A stretch of 64,000 nucleotides of DNA from contig NC_080064.1 of the NCBI RefSeq assembly GCF_949987535.1, positions 133,142,708 to 133,206,707 of the forward strand, read 5' to 3'. This DNA is from Balaenoptera acutorostrata. Taxonomy: Eukaryota > Chordata > Mammalia > Artiodactyla > Balaenopteridae. Every line of letters begins with the position of its first letter. The first letter of the stretch is position 1. The notes below the pieces were generated by a model. The model saw only the letters and a program-made list of their open reading frames with translations, was not told where the DNA came from and did not search any database. The translations under genes were made by a program, and so were the position numbers. This document shows, piece after piece, positions 10,160-20,819 of the stretch.

Positions 10160-10562
10160 TATGAGGGAAGATGATGTATTTAATTTTAGAAATATTGAAT
10201 TTCAGAGTCTAGTGAGTTTTGGGGGCACAGAATCCAGTTTTGAAGTGCATGTAATTAGTTTGGCTTTGAGCACGTTGAGTTTGAGGTTCAGGGAGACTTT
10301 CCTATGGAGATGTCCAATTGGCAGGACCGACACACAGGAGAGGTGTCAGGGCCAGAGTTACAGATCTGGGCATTACTTGTATGTTTGAAGATTTGAGAGG
10401 CTATGGGGAAGCTCGTGGACTGCCAAAAGCAAGGGCTGAGATTGAGCTTGGGTTATACTCAATTTGGTGCATGGAAGGAGGAAGTAAAACCAATGAAGAA
10501 AAAGATGAGCACATATAGTAGGGAAATTGTGACAATATAGCCTTGTGCATGCCAAGGCAGAT
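10160..10562 (-). mobile_element. L2 LINE, antisense RT region (left half)
   Basis: The order of antisense L2 blocks is preserved: cacgttgagtttgaggttca near 10270 (the L2 'LNMSK' region in antisense), then gagatgtccaattggcagga at 10306. L2 resumes at about 11065 beyond the LTR-like insertion. Confidence 0.6.
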
Positions 10563-10564
10563 AG

Positions 10565-11062
10565 AATTCTGAGAAGGCAGGTGTGGTTGTGTAACTGGGC
10601 AAGGACTTGTGTGTCTGTGGTGCAGAAAGCCAAACTCTGATAGCAGGTATCTGCAGCAAAGTAAGGGTTTATTTGTAGGGCGCCAAGCAAGGGAGTGGAA
10701 GACACGTCTCAGATCCATTCCATCTTGGTCTTTGAGTTAGGGATGTTTTAAAGGGGAAAAACAAAGAAACTGGGATCAATCATCCTCTTGTGACATTTCT
10801 GTGACATTTCTTTATCATAGTTTCAGGAGTCAGGATGTCTCCGGTTTATGATTCTCTGGCCAGGCAGTCCATGGCTCAGGGGTCTGTGAGCTCACCTTGT
10901 CCTGGAAAAGCAACTTGAGTTCGTACGTTAATGATGAAATCTACAGCAGCAACTTTAGTACATTAACAATGTTAGGGACAACAGCAATCTTAGTCCTCTG
11001 ACTCTGGTTGATTAGTGTTCAGTTAGCACAGGATTGAGGTCAGAGTGTATAAGAAAGGGAAT
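10565..11062 (-). mobile_element. LTR-like insertion splitting an L2
   Basis: On the minus strand there is an AATAAA signal (plus-strand tttatt at 10668-10673) followed by a pyrimidine-rich R-U5-like tail. Upstream sequence is of U3 type. The block sits between two consecutive parts of one antisense L2, so it is an insertion. I could not define TG/CA termini or a target duplication. The family is not recognised. Confidence 0.45.
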
Positions 11063-11360
11063 AAAGTTTTGGAGGGAAAGATTAATCATAAACTCAGTAA
11101 GGGAATTCGGGTTTAGGGGGAGTTGGTTTCAGTTATGAGAGTCTACCACCAAAAAGAGACCGGGAGCACAAAGGCTGAGCAAAAGCCATCTGATTTGGTG
11201 ACAAGGAGCCACTGGGGACATTTGAGAAGATAGTTTCAGTGGAGTGGTGTGGACTGGAATGAAGTGCCTGTGATTAGGGAGGGATTCATTGGTGAGGAAA
11301 TGGAAGAGGGGAAGACAGACAACCTTTCAAAAGATGTTGGCGGGAAACAAAGAAGAAAAA
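11063..11360 (-). mobile_element. L2 LINE, antisense RT region (right half)
   Basis: Antisense L2 resumes with gatagtttcagtggagtggt at 11229. A 61-codon minus-strand frame (11236-11421) contains PTSFERLSVFPSSISSP, the decayed N-terminal L2 reverse-transcriptase segment that precedes the 'TE-A' block. Confidence 0.65.
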
Positions 11361-12320
11361 GAACTCCAGGATTAAAGTCAGAGTTACTAACCCTGGTGGA
11401 ACAAACTCCAGGGCTCCTCATTGCTCTGGCCCTGGGATGCTTTGGATTTTACAATATTTGTGGTATTTATCACCTTTTAAAAAATGTGCAATTTGTTACG
11501 ATTTCTCTTCTCATTCTAAAGAAATGTTCACTTTTGGACCTAATTTTATATTTGTCATTTTGTATATTATATAAGCTTCTGGTTGCGCAAACTTGGATCT
11601 TCTCCAGCAAGGATCAAAGTTCATGTAACAGATTCAACAATAAGAGAGTTTCTTCTCTCCCATCTTCTTGGACCCAAGAACAGTTTTGGTAGAGGTGAAA
11701 TCTTCCAGTGAACGTGCTAGCATGGTGGTCATGACCAAGCAGATGCAGCAGTTAACTTATCCTGATTCTTGAAATCTTACTTAATTTTGGCTCCTCTCAG
11801 TGCTGGCCTTTTTTTCTTTCCCTTTAACTGCCCATGAACACAAACTGGTTGATCAGATTAGCTGCTATTACTTTGGAAGGTGCCTTAGTAGGTGGGATTG
11901 GATGACCCTTGAGTTCTTTGTCAACTTGAGGTTCTATATTTGTTTCAAAGAGCAGGACTTCAAGGGTAAGGGAGGCAGAGCTGGAAGATCCAATTAGTAT
12001 TTGTGACCAGGTAGGGGAAGGGGTGGCAGGGAGGGAATGGTGCGAGGGAGGACATGAGCAGCTCTGAGGCAGGATAGGGGGCCAGCATAGGACGTTTTGT
12101 CCAGGTGAGGAGTCTGGAGTGGGCGTGGCTGGGTTTTCTGGGGTTGACCAGGGACACAGGCCCAGACTGACAGGACAAGGGAAGAGTTGAAGCTATGTCT
12201 GGGAGGAGACACAGGAGAGAAAGCAGTGCAGAGAGGTGAGGGTGATGTCAGGGGTGAGTGTGGCCGCCTCAGAGATACCTCCAAAGCACCCCGCTCACAG
12301 GAAGTGCTCGTTTGATCACT
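11361..12320. other. No recognised feature; purine-rich part 11960-12260
   Basis: A 147-codon plus-strand frame at 11249-11692 starts inside the antisense L2 and runs into AT-rich sequence. It has no domain and is treated as chance. The stretch 11960-12260 is G/A-rich. No element is named. Confidence 0.4.
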
Positions 12321-12324
12321 GATT

Positions 12325-12400
12325 CATTGTGTGGCCTGCTCTTCCTGTGCTTCAGTTTCCCCTTCTGTAAGATGAGAAGAACCACAGAGGGCTATGGGGA
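12325..12400 (+). mobile_element. MIR SINE fragment
   Basis: The MIR core is readable: tgtgcttcagtttccccttc at 12347, then tgtaagatgagaagaacc. Only the core survives. Confidence 0.55.
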
Positions 12401-12714
12401 GGAAAAACTAAAAAAAATAGACCCAGACACTGGTGGTGGATATGTTCTTCTATGGTTTCTATGGCAATAATTCTTGTCTGAATTAAAAAAAAAACTACAA
12501 GGTGAGTAAAATACACATCCACGTATTAGTAAAATGCATTTCAAATTGAGATTTTCCTCTTGCAGGGGATTGTCACTAAAAGAGGTAATTCTCCTCAAGA
12601 AAACCCCCAGTCTAGGGGTCTCTGGTTTGTCATTAAAATGCAGAAGCTGAATTTGGCACACGTTTTTTTGCAGTAAAGAAAGAAATGGCAGACAAATGTT
12701 AGCTCTTTTATTCA
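12401..12714. other. No recognised feature
   Basis: Contains a short A-run near 12484-12494. No gene or nameable element. Confidence 0.4.
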
Positions 12715-13055
12715 CAGTAACATTTATTGCGTACCGACCATGTGCCAACGTGCTGACATTATAATAGGTAGTAAGACTACAAAAATGGAAAGCGTAGATT
12801 TAGCCTTAAATAAATATAGAAAGGAATGCAGCTAATTACAACCACATGAGATAGAGGCTCTATTCCACAGGTGTGTGCCAGGTGCTCTGAGAGATCAGAC
12901 GAAGGAACCAGGGATGCAGGGGACAGAGGTCAGCACAAGTTCCAGAAAGGAGCTGAAGTGTGAGCTGGTCCCTGGAGGTGTTCAATGACGAGGGGCTCAG
13001 GAGTAAAAGGCAGGGTGGGAGGACATGAGAGGAGGAGTCTTTGGCATTAAGTCTC
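12715..13055 (-). mobile_element. L2 LINE 3' end, antisense
   Basis: Starts with catttattgcgtaccgacca, the reverse complement of the L2 3' terminus. It continues with antisense L2 3' sequence including the gaaaggagctgaagtgtgag block at about 12945. It abuts a sense L2 at about 13060. Confidence 0.6.
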
Positions 13056-13059
13056 AAGT

Positions 13060-13495
13060 CAGACTATTAGAATGACAGTTCCTTAGAAGCTGACCCCATG
13101 TTTGATTCATCTTCATATGGCCCAGGGACTTTTCCCAGACCTTTGCCCCCAGTGGTACCCCAATATACATTTATATTTATTTAATTCACTCCTTTGTCTG
13201 AAAGGATTTGGTAGCTCTCCACTGATGATGAATAAATTCCAACCCCCTCTTCTGGACTCTGAAGCCCTGTATGATCTGTACCTATCTTGAACTGCTCTTT
13301 CCTTCCCCGGCTTGACTCTATGACTCATAATGTGACTGGCTATTTCTTATCCTCCAGGTTTCCATGTAAACCCTCTTTCCCCAGAGAGGTCTCGTTTAAT
13401 CAGCTAATCTAAGTAGGCTCCTCGTACTCCATCCTGATTGTCTCTATTACTGTATCTTATTCCTAAAATATTTATCGAATAAATGTTGATCAGAA
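13060..13495 (+). mobile_element. L2 LINE 3' end, sense
   Basis: Sense L2 3' region: ctctgaagccctgtatgatc at 13258, the C-terminal reading in degraded form, and the terminus aaatatttatcgaataaatg at about 13467. It is followed directly by an (AAT)n run. Confidence 0.6.
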
Positions 13496-13499
13496 TAAC

Positions 13500-13519
13500 A
13501 AAATAATAATAATAATAAA
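13500..13519. repeat. (AAT)n microsatellite
   Basis: Short AAT/TAA trinucleotide run directly after the L2 3' end. Confidence 0.85.
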
Positions 13520-13925
13520 AGCTAAAATTTATTGAGTGCTTGTTATATGCTTAGCATTATGCTTCTTTCTTTTTTCTTTTCTTTACCTTTTTTTTTTTTT
13601 GTGGTGAGAACACTTTAGATCTACTTGTTCCAAGTATACAATACATTATTAAGTATAGTTACCATGCTGTACATTAGACCTCTAGAAATTATTCATCTTA
13701 TAACTGAAAGTTTGTATGTATGTTGCATGCTTACTTCGTTATGTGCATTACCTTATGTAGTCCTCATAATAAATGTAGAAGGTAAGTACTATTATTATTT
13801 CTAATTTATAGAAGAGGAAACTGAAACTTAAGAGAAGCTAAGCAAATTGGCCCAGGAAACACAACTAATGATAGAGTGACAGCTTAGAGATCAGGGTGTC
13901 TGGCTTCAGAACCTCTACTCAAACA
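13520..13925 (-). mobile_element. MIR SINE, antisense, split by L1
   Basis: The MIR 3' end in antisense (aaatttattgagtgcttgtt at 13527) and its core and head (tagaagaggaaactgaaact at 13810) are separated by the L1 piece at 13560-13728. Together they make one MIR. Confidence 0.7.
13560..13728 (-). mobile_element. L1 3' UTR fragment, antisense
   Basis: Poly-T at about 13589-13600 precedes tagatctacttgttccaagt and gtatagttaccatgctgtac, a common antisense L1 3' UTR segment. It is also visible within the L1 at 36012-36727. It lies inside a MIR. Confidence 0.65.
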
Positions 13926-14215
13926 TATTTACTTAAGACTTTTAAATACTGCCTCTTGAATGTGTCTGAAAGCTCAAAGTGTTAGCAAATGATTTTCATG
14001 TATTTATTTCAGATCAGCTTTGTGTGCTGTGGATTTTTAAATAATCCAGACATTAATCTAGAATCTTCTACTACAATTCCTACTATCATTCATGGCATCA
14101 AGTGATAGTCCTTGTTTATTAGCAAAAGGGAAAATGAACTGAATTCTCTCCTTTCTCTGCCTCAAATTTCCCTTGGCCACAATTCACGTGATACCAATGG
14201 GCTCGTAGTCAGTGG
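13926..14215. other. No recognised feature
   Basis: No gene or element identified. Confidence 0.4.
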
Positions 14216-14217
14216 AG

Positions 14218-14395
14218 AGCTCCAAGGCAGTGCATCTCAAACATTTCTGTGCATAAGAATTACCTGGGGCTCTTATTCAAATGCAGTTTCTGATTCATAG
14301 GCCTGGGATAGGGTCTGTGAGTCTGCATTTCTAACAAGCTCCCAGGTGAGCCGATGCTGCTAGGTGGGGACCACACTATGAGCCGCGTGTTCTAA
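14218..14395. mobile_element. MER5A-like hAT DNA transposon
   Basis: Short palindromic-type element. The left part has gcatctcaaacatttctgtg and cataagaattacctggggct. The right part has gtctgcatttctaacaagct and cccaggtgagccgatgctgc. These are the mirrored halves of MER5-family elements. It is non-coding. Confidence 0.7.
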
Positions 14396-14912
14396 GGGGT
14401 GAATGTAACGTAGAATACCTAGGTTTTTCTTCTCTCCCCAACAAGGGAAATAAGTTCTATAACTGGCATCTGGGCACAGACCTTGGTATAGATATGTAAT
14501 TACACTAGAATTTAATCTCCAGGAGATTAGGGTCCTTTCCTGCCCTTCTCACCAACATGTTTCCAGTTCCTGGCACAGAATTGAGCTCAATGATTATCGA
14601 AGGAAGAGAATTGGTCCTTGCTTGGGAGAGTAGGTAAGAATTCATAGTCTCAGTCTTCCATTCCTTCCCAGTTCTGGGGTAAGTGAGTGGAATCCATATT
14701 CCAGGAAAGTGAAAATTCTTTCCTGTATAGTAACCCACATGAAGAGAGTGATAGGCAACCTATGTGGGAGAAGGAAAGGGAAAATGAAATCCTAAGACTT
14801 GAACTTCTACTTTGATTAACAGTCAAGTCTCTTCTGGGTTTGACTTTTCTCATTTAGGGCCATATGCAGCAGACAGTTCCTTACTGCTCTGGAATGGAGG
14901 GGGTTCCTGAAC
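14396..14912. other. No recognised feature
   Basis: Short frames on the minus strand (14505-14853) have no domain. No element is named. Confidence 0.4.
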
Positions 14913-14914
14913 AC

Positions 14915-16450
14915 ATTCATCCATTCATTCAGCATATTTGTGGAAGCATCATTCCAGGGACTTGAGATACATTGGTGAACAAACAAAGAAGACCTCTATC
15001 CTCATAGAGCTTTTATTGCAGCTGGTGGAGACAAATAGTAAATTAAATAAATAAGTATATTATATGCTACAAATTTATAAGGGCTCAGGAAAAAGGAGAT
15101 GTAGAATGAGGTAGGGGAAATATGGGACTATGAGGTGGAAGCAGGTTATAATATTAAATAGGGTGGTCAGAGCAAGTCTCATTGAAAAAGTGACATTTGG
15201 GGAGAGACTTGACAGGAGTAAGGGAGTAAACCAGGCAGATTTGGGGGGCATGCATGTTGCCAGACAGAGGTGACAGCTGGTGTAAAGGACCTGAGGCAGT
15301 AGAGTGGCTGGAATACTCCAGGGACCACAAGGAGGTCTGTGTGTCTAGAGTGAAATAAAGGATGAGGAAAGAAAGTCATAGGAAGTGAGGTCAGAGAGGT
15401 AAGGGAGTAGGCGAAGAACTATTCAGGTAGGTCCTTGTGGGACTCTGTAAGCACTTTGGCTTATGCTCTGAGTGAAATAGGGGCCGTCGTAGACTTTTGA
15501 TCATACGGTGATATGATCTGATTTGTGTTTTAAAAGTATCTCTCTGTCTTCAGTGTTGTGAATAGGCTGTGGATGGGCAAGGGCAAAAGCAGAGAGACCA
15601 GTCAAGAGCTATGGCAATAATCCAAGTGACCAGGACCAGGGTGTTAGGGATACACTTGGTGAGAAGTAGTCAGATCTTGGACATATTTTGAAGGTAGAGG
15701 TGACAGGATTCCCAGACTGGTAGGATGTGGGTTGTGAGAGAAAGAGGGGGGGTCAAAAAATGCTTCCAAGAATTTTGACCTGAACAACTGAAGGGATTGA
15801 GTAAAAATTAACTAAGGTGGAAACATCTGAGGGGAAAGATCAGGGGTTCAGGTTTGAGAGGTGATGCAGAGTTCTGTTTCTGTTGAATTCCAAGTGAAAA
15901 TATGAAGTAGGCAGTTATGGATGTGTGATTCTAGAGTCCAGGAGAGAGGTCTGTGCTGGATATAGAAATCTGAGAGGCCTGGCATTTAGGAGGTATTTAA
16001 AGTTATGACACTGGATGAGTGACTGTTGATAGAAAAGGACAGAGGACCAAGGACTCAATCTTGGGACAGATACTCCAGCATTAAGAGGCTGGGAAGAAGA
16101 GAAGGAACCAGTAAAGGAGATGGAGAAGGAGTGACCCATGATGTAGGAGGAAAACAGAATGTGGGATCCTAGAAACCAGGTGAGGAAAATGTATCAAGGA
16201 GTAGGGAATGACCTAGTAGGTCAAATGCTTCGGATAGGTCAAATATGATGAGAACTGTGAATTGCTGAGAACTGATCAAGGGAGCCAGCAAAGTGGCGGT
16301 CACTGGGGACCTTGATGAGAGCAGGTTTGGGGAGCTATGAGGACTAATGTCTAATTGGAATGAGTTTAAGAAAGAATAAGAGAAGAAAAATTAGAGATAG
16401 TATACAGAGACTTGCTTGAGGACTTTTGTAGTAAAGTATAGCATGTTATT
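14915..16450 (-). mobile_element. Long L2 LINE, antisense, with RT remnant
   Basis: About 1.5 kb of nearly collinear antisense L2. It opens with the reverse-complement 3' terminus (catccattcattcagcatat at 14919) and the UTR. It then runs upstream through the reverse-transcriptase domain. A 74-codon minus-strand frame (15915-16139) shows SFSISFTGSFSSSQPLN, the L2 segment before the catalytic box. Further right, 16200-16330 matches the next upstream RT block. Many indels break the coding sequence, so it is inactive. Confidence 0.8.
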
Positions 16451-17062
16451 GAAAGACACTGTCATGTGAGAAAATTTGAGAGAGAAGTAGAAAAGAAATC
16501 AATGCTATAAGGCAAGATGAAGAGTAAAGAGGAATATGAAATTGATGAAATTTATTTATTGGCAGAAAAATAATAGGTAGCCAAGGTGATATTTGCATCA
16601 TTTTACTGAGCTTTCAGTGTGTAATTCCAAACACCAAAACAAAATTTCCTACCCAAACCTCTGCACACCTCCAAGGAGTGTTAAAGCACCTTTAAATGTT
16701 TACACTTGATCAAAAATGACAAAAATGGTATTGGATGGAAGTCATTTCTTTTCCTGTAAATGGAGTAACTATATGACAGGACACAGCCAACCCAAGACAG
16801 CTGTTTCTGACTGATGGAAGTGAGCTCCTCAGCCCCTTTCCTTAAACTGTCTTGGTTATTCAGGACCTTGTTCTTCTCCACATTTACTTGGAACTGATGG
16901 TCAACTAGTTACCTTTTACAAATATGGGATCCTGACTGGATTGAATCACAGCTTTCTTTATACCTGCATTCTAGAGTGTTTGTTCTTTGTAATGGAGTAC
17001 AAGGATAGAAAAGGACTTAATTCACTCAACAATTTAGAATGGAGACATGGATTGGTAAAGGG
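16451..17062. other. No recognised feature
   Basis: No gene or nameable repeat. A 66-codon minus-strand frame (16681-16881) lacks any domain. Confidence 0.4.
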
Positions 17063-17064
17063 GG

Positions 17065-17200
17065 AGGCTTAAGATTATCTTCTGGTTGTCACTGTGACCT
17101 TGGGAAAATCACCTCATTTTACATTTTATTTGTAAAATGAGATGACTGGATTTGATAATCTCTAAAGATCCTCCTCATAGTAACATTTCCTTCTAAATAT
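17065..17200 (+). mobile_element. MIR3-like SINE relic
   Basis: Core readable as cactgtgaccttgggaaaat at 17090, then tgtaaaatgagatgactgga at 17131 and ataatctctaaagatcctcc at 17155. That is the MIR3-type 3' half. Confidence 0.65.
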
Positions 17201-17204
17201 TACC

Positions 17205-17525
17205 CAAACACCCTTATTAGAACAATCAACACTGTGCTAGGTGCTGCCTTTCAATTCTTAAGTAGTTTACAGCCAAGTTGGTAGGACAGAATTTACATAT
17301 AAAAAGTTAGATGACCACAAAAGGGTTGGAACCAAGGCAGTCCCAGGCTTGCTAAGGGCCATGTAAAAGTAGAAGTTTTAGATCAGCCCTGCTCTGAATT
17401 ACAGGAAGGGGAAATCATAATGGGATGAGGTGGTAAAAGCCATTTCCAGAGAAGATATAAGTCAAGAGCTGTACCCATATCCCTTAAAAGATGGACAGGA
17501 GTGGACCTGGCAGAGAGACATGGCC
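17205..17525 (-). mobile_element. Probable L2 3' region, antisense
   Basis: The stretch resembles the antisense L2 3' part: cactgtgctaggtgctgcct at 17230, an 'agtagtttacagcc' segment, then purine-rich sequence. It is strongly diverged. Confidence 0.4.
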
Positions 17526-18878
17526 AAAGGCAAGGGACAGTAATGGTCTTGGTGTGTGCAAGGACCAATAATCGATCTCTCTCTCACTATGGCTGAGCCA
17601 ATATTTCACGGTTAGGGAAAGGTTAGGACACAGGTTAACAGGTGAGGCTGACAGATCCTTTTAAGATCTCATATTAGTCAGTAGTTGTGATATTTTCCCT
17701 CAATGAACCCTTAATTGAGTCACTAAGAAGAAACAAAACTAAGAAATCATTCATCCGTTCAAAGCCAACCATCCCAGCCTCCTCCCTGTTGTAAGCAGAA
17801 CTTGCAGACGGGGCACACCCAGAGATGGGCAGAGAGAAAGAGAGGGTGATGCCCTGGGTTGGTAGTCAGGGTCAGAGCCTGCTGTCTGTCTAGACTTTTA
17901 AGACAGTGCTCCTTGGTCCTGGGCTGTGTCTTACAGCCTGCCTTGCATGCAGCGGGAAGGGGTTTTTGTAGGTCAGTCAAATGTATAAATGCCCCTATTA
18001 ATTAAGGTAGCCATGGCATAACCAATATATGCACCTTCTCTCCACTTCTGTAACTCTGATAACTCGTACAAGGAGAAGGGACACAGGAGGAGCTTGCTGG
18101 CTCACCCAGCTCAGAGCCAGCCAGGTGATTCACAGGCAAAGCTCTTGCGCCCTGGGAGAGTCTGAGGAACAAGCATGGGTGTGTGTAGGTGCTGAAGGAA
18201 AGGAACATGGGCACAATGTCCAGAATAAAAATGCAAAGAGAGGACCTTGGCTTTGCCCCTTTCCACTGCCACTTTCCCAGCCTGGACGGCACTCTTCGTG
18301 ATCTCTTCATGCCCCTTACCCTGGCCCCTTCCAAGTCCACTTTCAGTTACCCTTCAGGACTTCACTTCAGGAAACTAGCCTCTGTTTCTCTAATGTAGCA
18401 TGAGCAGATTGTCAAAACCAACCCTCTAGTTCCTGACCGCTCCTTCTCCTGCTAGCTTACCTGTCTGAGCTCTCATTCTGAGTGACCAAATGCACTTTTC
18501 CTTCCAGAGCAAAGGAAAAGTGCTTTGGTGTGAGCCCCCTCCTGTGAAAATGCATTTCCTGGCAGTGTACTGTGGTCTCGTCAGAAGATAGGTTTTGGCT
18601 GAGGTTTCAAAAATTTTTGTAACGAACAAGGGCTGTAAGTAGATAGGCTTAGATCAGAGTTGGTTCTGGTAACTTCTGCCAACTCCTAAATAGACATTTA
18701 GGGGGATGGATGATTCATCTTGACTGCTCTGGTGCTGTTTTACCATAATTGCAAGAGATTAAACAGAAAGAGGAAAATAGTGAGTATTATTGGAGAAATC
18801 AAACAGTCAGACAACCTTCTCTGTCTTATAATGCTGTGGTTATAGCTACTGGACAAAAGAGAGATTTTTTTAATGAAT
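17526..18878. other. No recognised feature
   Basis: About 1.35 kb in which I recognise no element. The 112-codon minus-strand frame at 18002-18340 and the 90-codon plus-strand frame at 18029-18301 are in opposite strands of the same stretch and show no domain. The longer is still within chance for sequence of this length. Confidence 0.4.
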
Positions 18879-18950
18879 CGTTTTTTAAAATTGAATAATA
18901 GTTGATTTACAATATTGTATTAGCTTCATGTGTACAGCAAAGTGATTTGG

Positions 18951-19020
18951 ATATGTATATGTATATATATATATGTGTGTGTATATACATACACACACAC
19001 ATATGGATACATATGGATAT
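18951..19020. repeat. AT/GT dinucleotide-rich microsatellite
   Basis: Alternating TA, TG and CA dinucleotides inside the L1 3' UTR. The run is imperfect and likely polymorphic. Confidence 0.85.
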
Positions 19021-19115
19021 ATTCTTTTTCAGATTCTTTTCCATTACAGGTTATTACAAGATATTGAATGTAGTTCCCTGTGCTATACAGTAAGTCCTTG
19101 TTGTTTATCTATTTT

Positions 19116-19303
19116 TTTTTTTTTTTAGAAAGTTTTTTTTTTTTTAATTTATTTATCTATGGCTGTGTTGGGTCTTCGTTTCTGTGCCAGGGCTTTCTCC
19201 AGTTGCGGCGAGCGGGGGCCACTCCTCATCGTGGTGCGCGGGCCTCTCACTATCGCGGCCTCTCCTGTTGCGGAGCACAGGCTCCAGATGAGCAGGCTCA
19301 GTA
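19116..19303 (-). mobile_element. CHR-2-type SINE, 5'-truncated
   Basis: Antisense SINE lacking the tRNA-derived head: it stops at gagcaggctcagta (19303). The target duplication tgtttatctatttt flanks it at 19102-19115 and 19304-19317, so the truncation happened at insertion (incomplete reverse transcription) and is not a later deletion. It has no A or B box. Confidence 0.93.
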
Positions 19304-19340
19304 TGTTTATCTATTTTATATGTGGTAGTGTGAAGAGAGG

Positions 19341-20815
19341 TTTTTATGTTTGTTTGTTTTTCATTTGATAGATTTCTCCTCCCACGAAGACAACTACTCA
19401 TTGTGTGCCCCTCATCTACTTCAAAAGAATAAAAAAGGACAAAAGAAAAACCAAAACCCAGAACCTCCTTCCCTCCCCTACCAACATCACATTAAAAGCC
19501 TAATTAGATTCCAAGTAACATACGCCATAAATAAGGATACTGCTCTCAGATGGCTAGATTAGAGGAATTTTGTAACACTTTAACATGGTTGATGGTTGTT
19601 TTCAATTTTTTCCTTCTCAAGGAAAACATAATTCAGGTCATTTGCATGTCCCTGTGCCTTGTGTATAGTGATCAATAGTTATTAAATATATACAGCAGCA
19701 AATATAAATGACAGGTTTTCCCCAGCTGAGAGTATAGACATGTTTTTTTGTTTTTGTTTTGTTTTATGCATGAAGATGCTTTGAATGGTTGCATAAGATA
19801 ATACTTCTGGAAACACACAGGAAAAAAAATCTAAGTGTCGATTTGCGAATAAAATTAATGATTTGTCTTGATAATTTTATTTTAAATAAATCCCAGTAAA
19901 CTGACCTGCTATTAAAACACAAAGTCTGTTAAAACTAGATGAGGTTTAATCTATACTTCCTTTTCTCAGCCAGAATAGATGTGGCAACTCTAGTTACTAG
20001 AAACTGAACATTTATCTTTGAAATAGTAATTTTTATGCTTTCATTTCTTTAGAGAAACTAATTATAGAAATTGGGTGTAAATATTTTAATCTTAGAAATC
20101 ATTTTTCTGAAAAACTGTATGTATAATTATGTAATGAAAAACTAGCATGGTCAAATATTACAATTTTGCTTCTTTTATTTGATAAACGAACTTTCTTTTT
20201 AAATTTGGGAAATTTTTTTTTCTAGAAACTGAATTTCTTTGGTGCAATAGACATGTTCTTTAATTGTGCCAGTGAACACTCCCAAGAGAAAATGTGAAGT
20301 ATTCACATCATTTTCTGTGTCTGCTCTGTCTTCCTGTGTGGACCTGAACAGTGGGACCAATGAAAGGTAACATGCTGAGATGGCCTGCGATGCCCTCGGG
20401 AACAGAATAAACAATGATTGGCAAGATGATGTGACTTTCATGGAGGGAGATAACCTGTAATGAACATGAGAAGCTCAGGCAGTGGGATAGAGTCCTTTTT
20501 AGGTTCATTTTTAATTTTTGACCACATTGAAGATCACTTGCAGTCATCTCAGCAGTGCAGAGTCCCTGTACTATGGTCATTTCGATGATCTTCAGGAAAG
20601 AGGTCGTGCAGCACGCTATGGGTCCCCACACCCAGCTGAGTTGCTGCGTCAGCTGGAAGTGCACAAGGGTCAGGTGGGTGTGTTGATCTTGGGGATCAGT
20701 TCTGTGTCTAACTAACCCAAGTACCCAGATTCACTGTTGTAAATTAGGTCCCCAGATTTCTGAGCCCCCTTAATCTTTGATCAACGTAGTTTTCTACAAA
20801 GAGAGTAAACTTTAC
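19341..20815. other. Mostly unassigned; domainless frames at 20308-20715
   Basis: AT-rich sequence with no nameable element. At 20308-20664 (minus, 118 codons) and 20518-20715 (plus, 65 codons) there are overlapping frames on opposite strands in a locally GC-richer patch. They have no recognisable domain. The minus frame includes a hydrophobic stretch and lies near a poly-A run on its 3' side (plus-strand T-run at about 20212-20221), so a processed pseudogene is possible but not shown. Confidence 0.3.
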
Positions 20816-20819
20816 TGTC

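Larger units (their letters stand above)
18880..19340 (-). mobile_element. L1 3' UTR, antisense, split by SINE
   Basis: Antisense L1 3' end: tagttgatttacaatattgt at 18899, tgtacagcaaagtgatttgg at 18931, and gttccctgtgctatacagta at 19072. The SINE at 19116-19303 interrupts it. After the SINE it resumes with tatctattttatatgtggta. The same L1 3' UTR occurs in sense at 49260-49835. Confidence 0.8.

Noticed and set aside
11249..11692. 147-codon plus-strand frame as a gene
   Set aside because: Its first part is the complement of an antisense L2 RT segment; the rest is AT-rich and domainless.
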